A DNA stretch of 64,000 nt. Source: Melastoma dodecandrum (taxonomy: Eukaryota; Streptophyta; Magnoliopsida; Myrtales; Melastomataceae). The DNA lies in NCBI GenBank assembly GCA_029817715.1, contig JARUPY010000387.1, forward strand, positions 5,890,001-5,954,000. Direction: 5' to 3'. The notes beneath the pieces were generated by a model that saw nothing but the letters and a program-made list of their open reading frames with translations, did no database searches and was not told the DNA's origin. Made by a program: the position numbers and the translations under genes. Shown here piece by piece: positions 43,765 through 56,414 of the stretch (position 1 is its first letter; each line of letters opens with the position of its first letter).

Positions 43765-46700
43765 ATGGCAAACACAAACACCCTTTCGCTGCGAAGCATT
43801 CTCGAGAAAGAGAATATCCTCACGAGAGAAAGATTTATGTGCTCGAGGATGAACCACTTAAAGAACCTGCACCTAATACTTCTGAGGATGATCAGTCTTA
43901 CTATAGTCAATATTTGGAGGATGCGTTGGATGTTCAGTGCATCATGTTGTCTTCTATGTCTCCCGAGTTACAGAGGCAGCATGAGAACATGAGTGCTAGG
44001 GAGATTGATCAGCACTTACGTGAGCTCTTCCAAGAGGGTGCAAGAGTTGAGAGGTATGAGACCTCTCGGGCACTGTTTCGAACAATGCTGGTGGAAGGAA
44101 ACCCAATTGGGCCACATGTACTCAAGATAATAGGGTACATTGAGCGGCTCGAGAGCTTGGGTTCCAAGCTGGACCAGGACTTAGCTGTTGACCTGGTTTT
44201 GTCTTCACTTCCACCATCTTTTTCGCAGTTTGCGTTGAACTTCAACATGAACAGTATGGAGAAGAGTTTGACTGATCTGATGGCAATGCTGAAAACTGCT
44301 GAGAAGGACATGAAGGTGAATCCTTCACTTCGAGCAATGATGGTCAGAAAGACCAACAAGCGTCCTGGCACCGGGAAATTCAATCCCAAGGCTAAAGCAG
44401 TTAAGAGCGTCGGGTCTCCAGCTCAAAAGAGGCTTAAGAAAGGGCAGCAGGTACCCCAGTCTGATGAGAAGGAGGCTATATGCTTTCATTGTGGTAAGAA
44501 AGGCCATTGGAAGAAGAATTGTTTCCAAGTCATGAAGAAGAATGCCGGTGGAGCGGATGCTTCAGGTATCTTTATGATTGAATGCAATCTTTCTGTTTCT
44601 TCATCATGGGTCATAGACTCCGGAAGTAGTTCTCACATTTGTGCGAACTTGCAGGGTCTAAGTGACTGCAGACGGCTGTCCAAAGGCGAGATGGACCTAC
44701 GAGTGGCGAATGGAGCTAGAGTTGCTGCATTAGCTGTAGGGACTTATGTAATAAAATTGCCCGGTGGATTTGATTTGAATTTGGAAAACTGTTATTTCGT
44801 TCCAAGTTTTTCCAAGAACATCATTTCGGTGTCGTGTTTAGACGCCAAGGGATTTGTATTTGAATTTAAGGACAAGTTGTGTTCCTTTTATTTGGATGGG
44901 ATGTTCTATGGAAATGGTTCATTAAATAATGGTTTGTACGTTCTAAATTTGGATGAGTAGATTTACTATGTTGAAGGGAAGAAACAGAAAACGCATGACT
45001 CAAACTTAACATATCTCTGGCATTGTAGACTTGGTCATGTAAATGAGAAACGCATCGCAAGGTTACTAAGTAACGGGTATTTGGACTCTTTTGAGTTAGA
45101 GCCCATAGATACATGTGAAGCGTGTTTACAAGGAAAAATGACCAAGAAGCCTTTTACCAAGACAGGTGAAAGGGCCAAGGAACTGCTAGAACTCATACAT
45201 AGTGATGTGTGTGGGCCATTGCCGGTTCAGGCCAGAGGAGCGTATACCTACTTCGTGACTTTCACCGACGATTTAAGTAGATATGGATATGTCTACTTAA
45301 TGAGGCACAAGTCTGAAACTCTGGAAAAGTTTAAAGAGTTTAAGAACGAGGTAGAGAATCAACGAGGCCAGAAGATAAAAGCCCTTCGGAGTGATCGAGG
45401 CGGCGAGTATCTTAGCCAAGAGTTCATTGATTACCTAAAAGAGTGTGGGATCGTTTCACAACTCACACCTCCTAGAACACCGGAGTGGAATGGTGTTTCA
45501 GAAAGGAGGAACCGCACGCTCATGGACATGGTTAGATCAATGATGAGTCATGCCATTCTTCCGTTGTCATTTTGGGGTTACGCCTTAGAAACTGCAGCAT
45601 ACATGCTTAACCGAGTTCCAACCAAGTCAGTAGATAAGACTCCTTATGAAGTATGGTTTGGGAAGAAACCAAACTTGTCTTATCTTAAGATATGGGGCTG
45701 CGACGCTTATGTGAAGAATGAAAATTCTGATAAGCTTGCGGCAAGATCTATTAAGTGTATGTTTGTAGGTTATCTCAAGGAAACAAAGGGATACTACTTT
45801 TATCTCCCAAGTGAGCACAAAGTTATCGTTGCTCGATATGCTACTTTCTTGGAAAGAGAATTCATTTCTAAAGAGAGTAGCGGGAGTAAAGTAAGTCTTG
45901 AAGAAATTTCGGAATCTACAAACAGGTTGGAAACTGAACATTTAGATAGCGAATCGGTACCACATGTACAAGCGATTCCAACTTCTGAAGGTGTTCAAGG
46001 AACGCAAGATCAACGTAAGTCGACAAGAGTACACCGAGAGCCTGACAGATATGGTTGGCTAGTAACCCAACATGGGGAAGTACTGCTTGTCGAGGATGAT
46101 GAACCGCCGACTTATGAGGAAGCAATTGCTTCAAATGATTCCGAGAAATGGCTAGAAGCCATGAAATCAGAGATGAACTCCATGTATACCAACCAAGTTT
46201 GGGAGTTGGTTGATGCGCCAGTTGGGGTAAAACTCAATGGGTGTAAATGGATCTTCAAGAAGTAGATTGACATAGAAGGGAATATAAGTACCTATAAAGC
46301 AAGACTTTTGGCCAAGGGTTTCACTCAACGTCAAGGAATTGACTATGATGAAACATTTTCATCGGTTGCAATGCTTAAGTCCGTTAGAATTCTGCTTGCG
46401 ATAGCAGCTTACAAGGATTACGAGATCTGGCATATGGATATAAAAACCGCTTTTCTGAATGGAAAGTTACAGGAGGAAGTATTTATGGTACAACCTCTCG
46501 GTTTTGTTGCATCCAAGAATGCAGATAAAGTATGTAAGCTCAAAATGTCCATTTATGGGCTAAAGCAAGCATCTCGGAGTTGGAATCTACGATTTGACGA
46601 AGCAGTCAAAGAATTTGGCTATGTCAAGAATCCAAAGGAACCTTGCGTTTACAAGAAGGTTAGTGGGAGCAAGATTTCGTTCATAGTGCTGTATGTTGAT

Positions 46701-47680
46701 GACATACTTATGATAGGCAATGATATCCCTAGCCTAGAGTATACCAAGACTTGGCTGGGAGAGTGTTTTTCTATGAAAGATCTTGGGGAAGTGACTTATG
46801 TCTTAGGTATTAGATTATACCGAGATAGACAAAATAGGTTACTGAGTTTGAGTCAAAGTATGTATATTGACAAGGTGCTGAATAGATTCAACATGCAAAA
46901 TTCCAAGAGAGGATTCTTGCTAATGTCACATGGTGTACATCTTTTCAAGTCTATGTGTCCGAAGACACATGAGGAGAGAGGAAGGATGGGTAAGATACCT
47001 TATGCCTCAGCTATAGGGTCCATTATGTATGCCATGATTTGCACTCGATCCGATGTCTTGTATGCTTTGAGCATGACAAGTAGATATCAGTCAGATCCGG
47101 GAGAGGGTCATTGGACTGCAGTAAAGACTATCCTCAAGTATCTTAGAAGAACAAAGGACATGTTCTTAATTTATGGAGGAGATGAGGAGTTAGTTGTTAG
47201 AAGATATACTGACGCTAGTTTTCAGACAGATCGGGATGATCTGAAATCGCAGCAGAGTTATGTGTTTTCCTTGAATGGTGCAGCTGTATGTTGGAGGAGT
47301 TCCAAGCAGGAGACCGTTACAGATTCTACAGCTGAATCGGAGTACATTGCAGCTTCCGAAGCGGCAAAGGAAGCTGTGTGGATCAAGAACTTCATAGCGG
47401 AGCTTGAAGTGGTTCCGAGCATTATTGACCCAGTGACATTATACTGTGACAACAATGCGGCCATAGCATAGGCTAAGGAGCCGAGGTCTCACCAACGATC
47501 CAAGCACGTACTGTGGAAATATCACATCCTCCGAGAGATTGTTCAGAGGGGTGACGTGTTGGTTAGCAGAGTTGATACGAGCGAGAATATCGCGGACCCA
47601 CTCACAAAGGCCTTACCTCTGCAGAAACATGAGACCCATGTGAGGAGCCTAGGACTTCGAGTCCATAGTGCTTGGCAATA
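43765..47680 (+). pseudogene. Copia Gag-Pol polyprotein gene, nearly complete
   Basis: The frame begins MANTNTLSLRSILEKE and shifts at about 43,840, where an N-terminal gag segment seems deleted. From 43,839 to about 47,680 one frame runs through UBN2-type gag, a zinc knuckle (CFHCGKKGHWKKNC), protease (WVIDSGSSSHIC), the integrase zinc region ([20 protein letters not shown]), integrase core ([33 protein letters not shown]), reverse transcriptase (WHMDIKTAFLNGKL, YGLKQASRSW, LYVDDILMIGN) and RNase H (YTDASF, STAESEYIAASEA, ADPLTKALPL). It is interrupted only by three TAG stops, at 44,958, 46,263 and 47,469. Catalytic motifs are intact, so the copy is dead but recent. Confidence 0.92.
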
Positions 47681-47684
47681 GTGC

Positions 47685-47695
47685 AAGTGGGAGAT
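47685..47695 (+). other. Polypurine tract of the complete copia element
   Basis: AAGTGGGAGAT directly abuts the 3' LTR, the usual second-strand primer site of copia elements. Confidence 0.8.
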
Positions 47696-49400
47696 TGTTA
47701 GTGTGTGCACGTATGTGCCAAGACACTTTAATGTATTTGTGGATAAATAATTAATAAAGGCTAGTATTTATCATTGATTATTTTACTTTTCTGCACGTAA
47801 AATTATTAATGATAAAGTCCCACAGATTATTGAGTATATTAATCTGAAATAGTCCGTGATCGGACAGATGTTTAGAGGGGACATGGACATCTAGATCACC
47901 GCTAAGTATAGCCGAGGTCAAGATAAACCAAGGGATAGTGATCCATGTTATACTTAGGGGTACCCTAAGATTAGGGATACTGGACACGACCCGATTAAGA
48001 GGATACCACATATTGAACATCATTGGTCAATCCTCTTTATAGACGAGTGTAACTGATCTTTTGACTTGATATATTCATTTATTCTATGCGTGGAGTTTGC
48101 GCACTTTGACATCGTTAAAAGCAGTCTTTAACCGGATTATGAGTAATACGATTGTTGGGTGTGACAAAGCGTAGAGAGAATAGTGTTGAGTCAATATAGG
48201 ATTCATCGCTCTCTTGGAATAGAGAGTTGACATCTAGGCCACTTAATAGAGATATTAGTGACTCTAAAATCCATGGCCATGGGAGGAATGTTTTACATTC
48301 AAGAGAGTCTATTATATCTTTAATCAAGTAAAACAATTAATTCAGTGATGATGTATTTTGCGCCGAATTAATTGGGATGTCGGTTAGATGAAGAGATTGA
48401 ATTACACGGTAATCGGTTGATAGTGGTTTATGATTTATGATCATTATCCTAACACGTTGGGTGACTGAAAACTGTTGCTAGACGGTTACCTTAGTTTGTG
48501 TATGGATATACACTACCTTCGTGTATAGGACCTAGAGGGTCGCACGCATAGCACGTCGACACGAACATTGTATTTTGATTATTTAGTGGATACTAAATTA
48601 ATCATTTTATTATTTCAGAATTAGAATTAATTGGATTATTAATTTATTCTGAAATATCGGAAGCAAATAAATTGACCAAAATCGAATATGAATTTATTCG
48701 GGTCAATTTATAAAGGATATATATATTTAAAATTTTATTTATTTATTTAAATGTTATATCCAATATATAGTTTATTTAATTAAATCATTTTAATGCATGT
48801 GTCGTTGGAAGCTTTTTAATTTCCACATGTCCACGTCACTTGCATTAAATAGTCTTAATATTATTATTAAAAACTATTATTATTATTTTACGTAACGAAT
48901 CTTTTCCCGTTAGTTTTGTCCATTAAATTTTTCTTCCGTTACACTAAGACGGTTGATTAGTGGAAACGTAAATTTTTTATGGCAAGACTTTTAGTGGGAT
49001 GAATTAAGGGAAAAAGGTATTATGTTTTTTCCTGAGTGTCAGTCGTTAGTTTTTTTTGTGAGTTTGGAAACAAATCTCTGTAGCTTTAGAAATCAGAAAG
49101 TAAGATTTGTGAAAAGGAGAGAAATTCTTTTTGCTTTCGAAGAGTTCTGAGACGGATCCAAGAGGCTAGCACCTACCAGATCGTCGAGAGGTTCGTAATC
49201 GTGTGCCCGTGGATACCGCTAGAGGAGTCACACGTGGGGCTCTCGATCGATTGTTCCGGATTACAGTTTTGTTTCGTCAGAAATTACAAGGTACGGTTTC
49301 CGGGTAAGTATTTTATTATTATAATATACGTATCATGATTTGATTATCTTGGGCATGATTATTATAATATTTGTTTCCGCCGCGCCCTTGAAATCAATCA
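47696..49400 (+). mobile_element. 3' LTR of the complete Ty1/copia element
   Basis: Repeats the 5' LTR from TGTTAGTGTG to AATCAATCA with scattered substitutions and 1-2-base indels. It contains AT-rich termination-like sequence in the middle and a GGATCCAAGAGGCTAGCACC landmark near the end. It is followed by the right target duplication. Confidence 0.93.
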
Positions 49401-49405
49401 CTTAC
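49401..49405. repeat. Target-site duplication, right copy
   Basis: CTTAC, matching 40,748-40,752. Confidence 0.9.
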
Positions 49406-52085
49406 GAAGCACTCTATGCTCATATATTCGATTAGAAGGTTGTATACTGTCCATCCCTGGCTAGTACTTTGGATTTTGCTTGTCAATTTCAGGGACTTTA
49501 ACTCCACCCATAATGTGATTACCCTTTTTCGCCGCTTACCCCGGCAAACACCATCATGTCGCGTTTACTGTTAATATGAGAAAAATCTGGGTGCTGTCTA
49601 TATCTTGTTGCTGATTCAATGCATCTTCTCACGGCATGATTAAGTCTTTGGTGCACCCACAACTTGTTCTTTATTAATTGCCATAATCCATCTTCAAGCT
49701 TACGCTAATCATCCAGGACCGTCCGATCTCCACTGTCAACTCGATCATGACCCGTCGATTCGTCGCCCTCGCTCGTTCTTGTTGTTGGTCGTTCGAGTGC
49801 GAATCTAAGGTTGTCGGCAAACCCTTTTCACACGTACCACGAATCTTGATTGACTATTGATCGCGATTTATTTAAGATATGCCCGCGCATTTTCGGGAGT
49901 GCACTCAAGTTTTCTCTGAACAACCACTTTGGCACGGATCTAGCAAGTACACTCGCAATGGACATGTTTCCTACTTTCTTCGAACTACGGTCCGAATGTA
50001 CATGCTACGTCTTAACGGGGAAACGACGATGATCTGTGTTATGAAACACTTCAGATTGTAGAGACCTTGCTAGTGAACTGGTGCAACCAATGCTTATTCA
50101 TACTAAACTTTCACCAGAATGGAGTTATGGATGATCAATGAGGCTGCCTTTGATATACAAAGAATGAGACATGGAGAAGTTTTACTAGTTGAATTGTTTA
50201 CAAGGAGGGCTGGGTCGTGGTGTCAAGCTTCTTGTAATTTGTGAAATTGTAATTTATAATTCAGTTATCGTTATTTAAAGGAAAAGAAAAGGAAATGGAC
50301 CGAACCACATGTGCTAAAGCAAAGGGGAGAGACGTCATATCAGCACGTGCCGTAACGAGACAAATAAATTTTGTTTAAACATCATATGATACTGTTGTCC
50401 ATCAAGTTGCATGCAAATGCAACTAGTTATTATATATATACATATAAAATTTAAATAACAAAAGCGCGTGGACCCTCTTGCTATAAACATGAAACTTATT
50501 AATCGGGCCGTCACCGGAAGGTCCGATGTACTGCTCATTCATAGAAACGAGTGAATCGGTGGAGGCTTGTACGGTTTTAAAATTATCTGTGAAATATGAT
50601 TTTAATTTTTTTTAAAAAAGTTAAAAATATCATTCTAATGTCTTGTAACACTTATAAGTTCGATTACGTGATTTAGGATCACGACACTAGATTATTTAGA
50701 AAAAGATTATATTAGCGATAAATTCTCTTCTTTTTTGTACTTCAAATAATTTCTCTTATTCTTGGAGTGATTTTTTTTTATTTGAAATTATTTTAAAATT
50801 TTTTAAAAATAAAGTAGTATTTAAAAAAAAAAACTAGGGTAAGATTGCTCGAACGTGGTAAACACCTGTTTTTATCATAACCGTCTAAAAAATTCACAAT
50901 TTCTTTTTCTCTTAATTTGAACTTCTTTATAATTTTATCACTTCATAGTTTCAAAATTTGTATATATCAGGAAAAGTCACGTAAAAATCCAGAAGAAACT
51001 ATCCCCTATCAACAAGTTTTAGTTTTATATTTGTTTATTTATTCGTCTTCATCTATAAAACACCATCCCTTTCCCATCCCATCTCGTCACCAAAACTTTT
51101 TATCAGACTTGGGGTAAGCCGTCACGACTTTGAAAATGTTTGCCTCTATGTACTTACTATACCCATAAATATCGCAAATGGAAAACGAAAGTTGTTTTTT
51201 GGGGGGTCCCATTCTGGTTCCTCTCTCCCACCAATTTCACTCCATTATTTCACCCGTAGGAACAAGAAACAGAGAAATTCTCTTTGATTAGGGTTTTTGT
51301 TTCGACTTAACGACTCGATCGAGACACTTGCCGGAAGTTATTTTTCACCGCGAAGGGGAGGCCGGAAAGGTTTTCGGACGCAAAATCCTGGATTTCGATA
51401 TATCCAGAAGATTTTACGGGACGTGAATAGTCGATCGATCGGACCTCAGTTCATTTAAAGGCGTCTTTCGTTGGGCATGGTTGAACCAGTCAAACCCTTC
51501 GATTCTACGTAATTTGCTTACAGTTTTGAGGAGATATTTTTTTTTTTTTCCAGCCATGCTTGCTAAACTATAGATTATACTCGTCTTTAAAAGAAAATCT
51601 GATGCTCCCACGTCTTTAGTATCCGTGAGTATGTTATACTTTCACTTATAAATTTAAGTGCTGTACGGTAAGTATGACTTCAGTTTAATAAATTGTCCTC
51701 CAAATAAACGATCATTATTTCATCAATCTTCTCCATTGTTCTCTCTTTTTATTTTTTCATTTTGCTTTTCCGTTAGACAAATCCCATCCCATTTCTGGTA
51801 CACAAGTTAAATAAAAGGAAGAAGATATATCTTTTTCGTGCTACAAGTGTGTTCTTATTTTTATTTATTTATTTGGGTGAAAGTAAATTTTCATGTGAAG
51901 TTCCCTCGTCCGCTCCCTCCAAATAAATAAAAGTAAAAGAAGGGACACATCCCACGCGAGTGGCCAAGTCTCTCCTCCTCCTCCTCCTCCTCCATCGTTT
52001 CCTCACTCCCTAAAGCGAAAGAAAAGAAAAAGATGGTCCACCTCCAAAAACCCTAACCTGAAAATCCTCCCTCCTCCGCGTCGTC
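49406..52085. other. Intergenic DNA upstream of the WRKY gene
   Basis: A moderately GC-rich stretch at 49,700-50,060 contains an open frame of 60 codons (MPAHFRECTQVFSEQ...) with no recognised domain; it may be an old gene relic. From 50,250 to 51,900 the sequence is AT-rich. The last ~100 bases are a CT-rich leader with a (CTC)n repeat (about 51,973-51,992), likely the 5' UTR of the WRKY gene. Confidence 0.4.
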
Positions 52086-53382
52086 ATGGACGACGATGAA
52101 CCTCGTGAGCCTTCCCTCGATCATCCACCGCCTGACTACTTCCCCAACTCCTTCTGGCCGCCGACGCCGCTGCCAACGCCAATTCCCCACCCTCCTCTAC
52201 ACCCTGACCACATCCCAGCTAATTACTTCGAGGAGGAAGACGTTAACGACGGTGGCTGCATGCTCGGAGACTTCCCCTGGAACCTCCCCTCAGAAGATGA
52301 TCGTGAGTACCAGTTCGGAGATCTCGACCGGATTGGCGAGGGCTGCTCCGCCTCCGCCCCTGCCTCCATGTTATCATCATTTCCCTCGACCTCCGTCTCG
52401 GTCGGTGCCGCGACGGAGGGATTAATGGTGGAGCAACCTGATGAGGAGAAGAGCAATGTTAATCCGCCTTCTCTGGACATGGCGTGAGTGTCCGAAATGG
52501 AATACTTCCGTCGTTCGTTAGCCGCTCCCGATTGAATTGGATTGGATCCGCCGTGGTTTTCTTTTCTGATTAATTTTGGGGGGGTTTCGGGGGTAGCGGG
52601 AGGGGGCAGAATCGTAATTTCAATCACATCCGGCGTTAGTTAGATTTAGAGGTTGTGGAAAATCTAAATTATATTTTAGTATTTCCTTTAAAATAAATAA
52701 AAATCCATTCCCGGGGGCAGAGAATATGATCGCCACACCGTGTCAGTAACGAGGGTCGGAGGAAAAGGGCAGTTGAGTCAGTCAGTCAGTCAGTCGCATC
52801 TGAGTAATAAACGAAAGCAAGAAGAAGAAGACGAATGAGAGGGGAGGGGAAGTGGAATGATTTCGACAAAATTTTGTGGATAGTTAAAAGAGATGGAGAT
52901 AAAGGGCGAAAGCTGAGTGCGAGGGGGTCCCCCAACACTAAAAATCCCTTCTTCAGCCGCCATTGCGGCGCGGCCAGCCATGGCATGCCCATGATTTCCA
53001 TTTCCTCCCTTATTTCTTTTTCTCTTACTTAGAGAAAGTTCTGAGCCCGAGCATTTCCTTCTGGCTCTATGCCTAAACGTGTCAATGGGAAAAGATGTTC
53101 TTGTAAGTTGCTATTAGGCTCAATTTATCTTTTAGATTGTTCTTCTGTGTCGCCCTCTGATGATTAGGGTTTTTGTTGTTTTGCCAACTTACGAGTCTAA
53201 GGCATTATGCCAAATTCGTCTTTGTTCTTTTATTTCAGGAATAAAGTTCCTAGGAAAGGGCAGAAGAGGATAAGGCAGCAGCGGATTGCATTCATGATGA
53301 AGAGCGAAGTGGACAACCTCGAGGATGGCTATCGTTGGAGGAAGTATGGGCAGAAGGCCGTGAAGAATAGCCCCTTCCCAAG
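52086..53382 (+). CDS. Group IIc WRKY transcription factor (WRKY57-like), zinc-finger exon not in window
   Basis: Exon 1 (52,086-52,483; 132 codons plus two bases) encodes an acidic, proline-rich N-terminus with [12 protein letters not shown] and a serine-rich end. A GTGAGT donor and an AG acceptor (53,237-53,238) join it in phase to exon 2 (53,239-53,382). Exon 2 has the basic [10 protein letters not shown] segment and [20 protein letters not shown], the DNA-binding half of the WRKY domain that contacts W-box TTGAC. Exon 2 ends at the conserved intron position in SPFPR (AG|GTTCCG). The next exon should give YYRC...VERS with the C2H2 zinc ligands; I find none in the 2.4 kb before the viral insert. 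The segment reads [10 protein letters not shown] where most relatives have RFAFMTKSEV, so constraint may be relaxed. Nuclear; likely stress regulation by family. Confidence 0.82.
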
Positions 53383-55817
53383 GTTCCGCCCCTCACCTTT
53401 TCTTTTCTATTTCTTTTTTTACTTCTTCATCCGCCGCTCGTATTCTGCTTCAATTGGTGCTGCTAATATGATCCGAGGTCAACCACGGCCTTTCCAAATC
53501 ATGTCCACTTGGCTTTGGCAAAGAATGCGAATGTTTACCCTCTTTAGACTTCCATTCCCTTTCCCCGGCATCGCCTGTTAGTAGAGAATGCGTATGAATG
53601 AAATATTGTTGCCTTAATTGATGATGACAGATTTGTTCATACGAAAAAGATTAACTGCCAATTGACTGCAATGTACTGGAGGAAAATTGGAGACTAGACA
53701 ATTTTGTTCAATTAATGAAAGACTAGGGTGAACTCACATCACATTTCAATAATGTAAAATAAAATGTTTACTTTTCATAGCTGCCCCAGTGTCTTCTTAA
53801 GTATTGGCGGATAAATATAACGAAAACCTAGTGACGGGTTTCTCTAACGATGACAATAATTTACACAACTACAAACTATCTACTCTTCGAGATTGTCTGC
53901 CCGTGGTGATATAACCACAGGCTCAATCACATTTTCCAGCATGATCATGACCTTAAGAGAGTTAGTCAGTTATCTATGATATTAGTGAAGTATTTGGCTA
54001 TCTGTGTCAGCTTTGGCAGTTTCGGGTTTCATTTCCCTGTCTCAAAACGGTGAAAGTAATCAATTCGTTGACCCAAATAGGATGAAACTATTCCGTGAAT
54101 TCGGATCAGGCTTTATAATGTCCATATTCTTGCAGCTTTTTTTGTTTCCAGAATGGGATGAAGAGTGAAATGTAGTGAAATAAGGAATGGAAAGCTCCTT
54201 CTGCGGTCTAGGAACTAAAGGGATTGAACGGAAAATGAAATGGAATGGAATGCTGCCATTCCGTATCATCTTGGCAGAACAAAAACGTCAGAATGAGCCG
54301 GAATAGAATCAAATCTATTCCATTCCGGCCATGATTTCGGAAACCAAAACACTCCATTAGAGTTCTGTTATCGACAAATTTGGATTAGGCTATTCAATAT
54401 CCATATTTAGGGTTTGTTGGCCTGACTATAAGAAAGGTCTTAAAAAATTAATCTTTTCAAGCGAACATGTCATCTTAAAAAGTCATGAGGGAGCTATAAA
54501 GTCAAAATTCATTGGATTGGAAAGAAAAACTAAAGACGGAAGTCGATGCAGGGTCTTCCACGTACATGGTTTATTGGCCAGCTGATTACCCGTTGATCGT
54601 TCAAACTTTTGGGTGATAGACCTGGAGTCATGTATGTGTTCTGGATTAACCTCTTCTTTTGTTAGGGCCCTTGGTTGGCCGAAAGTATTCATCGTATATT
54701 TCAGGTATACCTTTTCATTTTCCCTGTTTTGTGTTAACACTGTACATTTATTTTTGACCGAATATACCGCTAACAGTTTTTAGCATCAAAATCACGCTAG
54801 CTTTTATATCGCCAGTTGTAAATGGACCTTTTTAAAAGGAAAAAGAAAAAGAACAGAAAGAATGGTAGCAGTAACCATACTTACCAGCGTTGATTATCCT
54901 TAGGAAATTCTTCTCAATAATAGATAAACAATTATCGAAATATATACCATTGATAAAAGCAGATATCGTTATAGCTAGGTAAAAGAAAAATTAAGCATAC
55001 ATCATCCGTACGTGTACATATAGATATGAGACATGTTTGGGGTGTGTTTATCTAGGGTTAATTCATATGTTTGGACAGACAAATAACTTGACCCGATTCC
55101 CACCTTTTCTCCTCTTATTTGATGTCTGCACATGTTGCCCCCCCACAGCATGCTTAGTAATAATGAGTGCTCCAACTTTTCTTTAAGGATAAAGAAAAGG
55201 GAGACACTCCAGCCATGTGCAAGAATTCTTAATCTCCCACCTCTTATAAATCTCTTTATAGGAAAAAGCGCTGGGTGAAGGGGCGTCCCTTGTGGTCAAA
55301 TTCATGTGGTGGGCGAGGAATAATGATTTTGTCATTTTAAGGGTCGTGTGTTTGTTTGTCTTATCATTGTCTATCACCCTTGAAAATAATACACATGTAA
55401 TGATTTCTTTCGCAATTATTTCACAATGGTGGATGCGATGGACCCTCTTCCTTCGTACTTCAGGAAAATGTTTTGTTTAATATTGGTTATTATTAGGAAA
55501 TGGCAGGAAGATAAACTAACAGTAGGTTGATATAGTATTTTGTCATCATTGTTTTGTAACTGTTCGGTCACATAATGCTGTGTCTTATGTGTCCCCAAGG
55601 ACATATTCGACTAGAGACGAGTGAAATATATTATTTTGTAGGCTTAATTATCAAATATGTCCTCAACTTTACTCGTTTTTTCCGATCTAGCCTGAAGTTT
55701 AAGCCGTATCTCTGGGGGGCTTGTACTTGCGACCTGTTTCAATTTTATCCCTTTTATCTTTAGTCCCTCAGTTAATTTTTCTCAGACAATGAAAAACTTA
55801 ATTTTTCTTAAGCGGCT
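53383..55817. other. WRKY intron or post-gene flank before the viral insertion
   Basis: I searched both strands for a WRKY zinc-finger exon and saw none. The sequence is AT-rich; CATTCC/GGAATG words in both orientations occur at 54,140-54,340 and a GTCCTCAACTTTACTCG stretch at 55,658 resembles ends of small DNA transposons. If the WRKY gene is intact, this is part of a very large intron that also contains the virus. Confidence 0.4.
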
Positions 55818-55829
55818 CTGATACCAGTA
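55818..55829 (-). other. Viral primer-binding site at the terminus of the insert
   Basis: On the - strand this reads TGGTATCAGAGC, the conserved tRNA-Met binding site that by convention marks position 1 of caulimovirid genomes. The viral homology stops within a few bases after it. Confidence 0.8.
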
Positions 55830-55848
55830 ATCAAGACAGGAATCGAAC

Positions 55849-56202
55849 TTAAGAAGAGTTTTTAAATTGTCTTTGTCGCCGGCGTTCTGCCAACCTCGAA
55901 TACTCGTTAGAGTATCTCGAACTTGCCGCAAACCCAAGATTGGATTTACCTTCAAGGAAATATTTCTCAAATTCACTCTGCAGGAGAGTCAGCTCTTCTA
56001 ATTTCTTATAGTAGCTATCCACAAGCTCTATTAGCTGCTGTATTTGCGCTGAGAGGCCTGTCAGTCGATCTACTACGGTGTTTAGAAGTCCAGTAGCAGA
56101 ATCCTTGCTCACACCGTGATCCAAATGTAGGAGCTCGGGGTTTGGACAATCAGTCATAAGACTCTTGCTTTCGCAACTACCGTGCTTTTGCACCACCTTC
56201 AC
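55849..56202 (-). CDS. Small coiled-coil ORF in the viral leader
   Basis: 117 codons beginning MKVVQKHGSCESKS, with a leucine-rich heptad-like stretch LTGLSAQIQQLIELVDSYY and a basic end RRRQRQFKNSS. It lies between the promoter and the primer site, where caulimovirids often have short ORFs. Coiled-coil, basic-tailed small proteins in this family can be virion-associated, but the identity is not established. The stop is 20 bases before the primer site. Confidence 0.45.
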   Translation of the reverse strand: MKVVQKHGSCESKSLMTDCPNPELLHLDHGVSKDSATGLLNTVVDRLTGLSAQIQQLIELVDSYYKKLEELTLLQSEFEKYFLEGKSNLGFAASSRYSNEYSRLAERRRQRQFKNSS

Positions 56203-56414
56203 AATCTTATTAGATTATGAAGATTATCATAAACGACACAGCGGAGAGTTTATCATACCTTAACTCAGTGGGTTGCTCAGAGGGTTCACCAAGCTTCCGC
56301 AATAATAGAGATCCAAGAGCAGCACAATTCTCACACTAGAGAATTCAGCGAACGCATCCGCAAACAAACTGGAGAGGCTCTTCTGTGTCGTTCCAACGCC
56401 CTTACACTGAGGGT

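Noticed and set aside
52223..52627. Minus-strand ORF opposite WRKY exon 1
   Set aside because: It is the shadow of the proline/serine-rich plus-strand exon, which has correct splice phase.
54060..54360. Possible small inverted-repeat transposon (CATTCC/GGAATG words)
   Set aside because: The inverted match is short and interrupted and I could not define ends or a target duplication.
55640..55800. GTCCTCAACTTT...AATTTTATCCC stretch resembling a DNA transposon end
   Set aside because: Suggestive wording only; no second end found before the viral insert.
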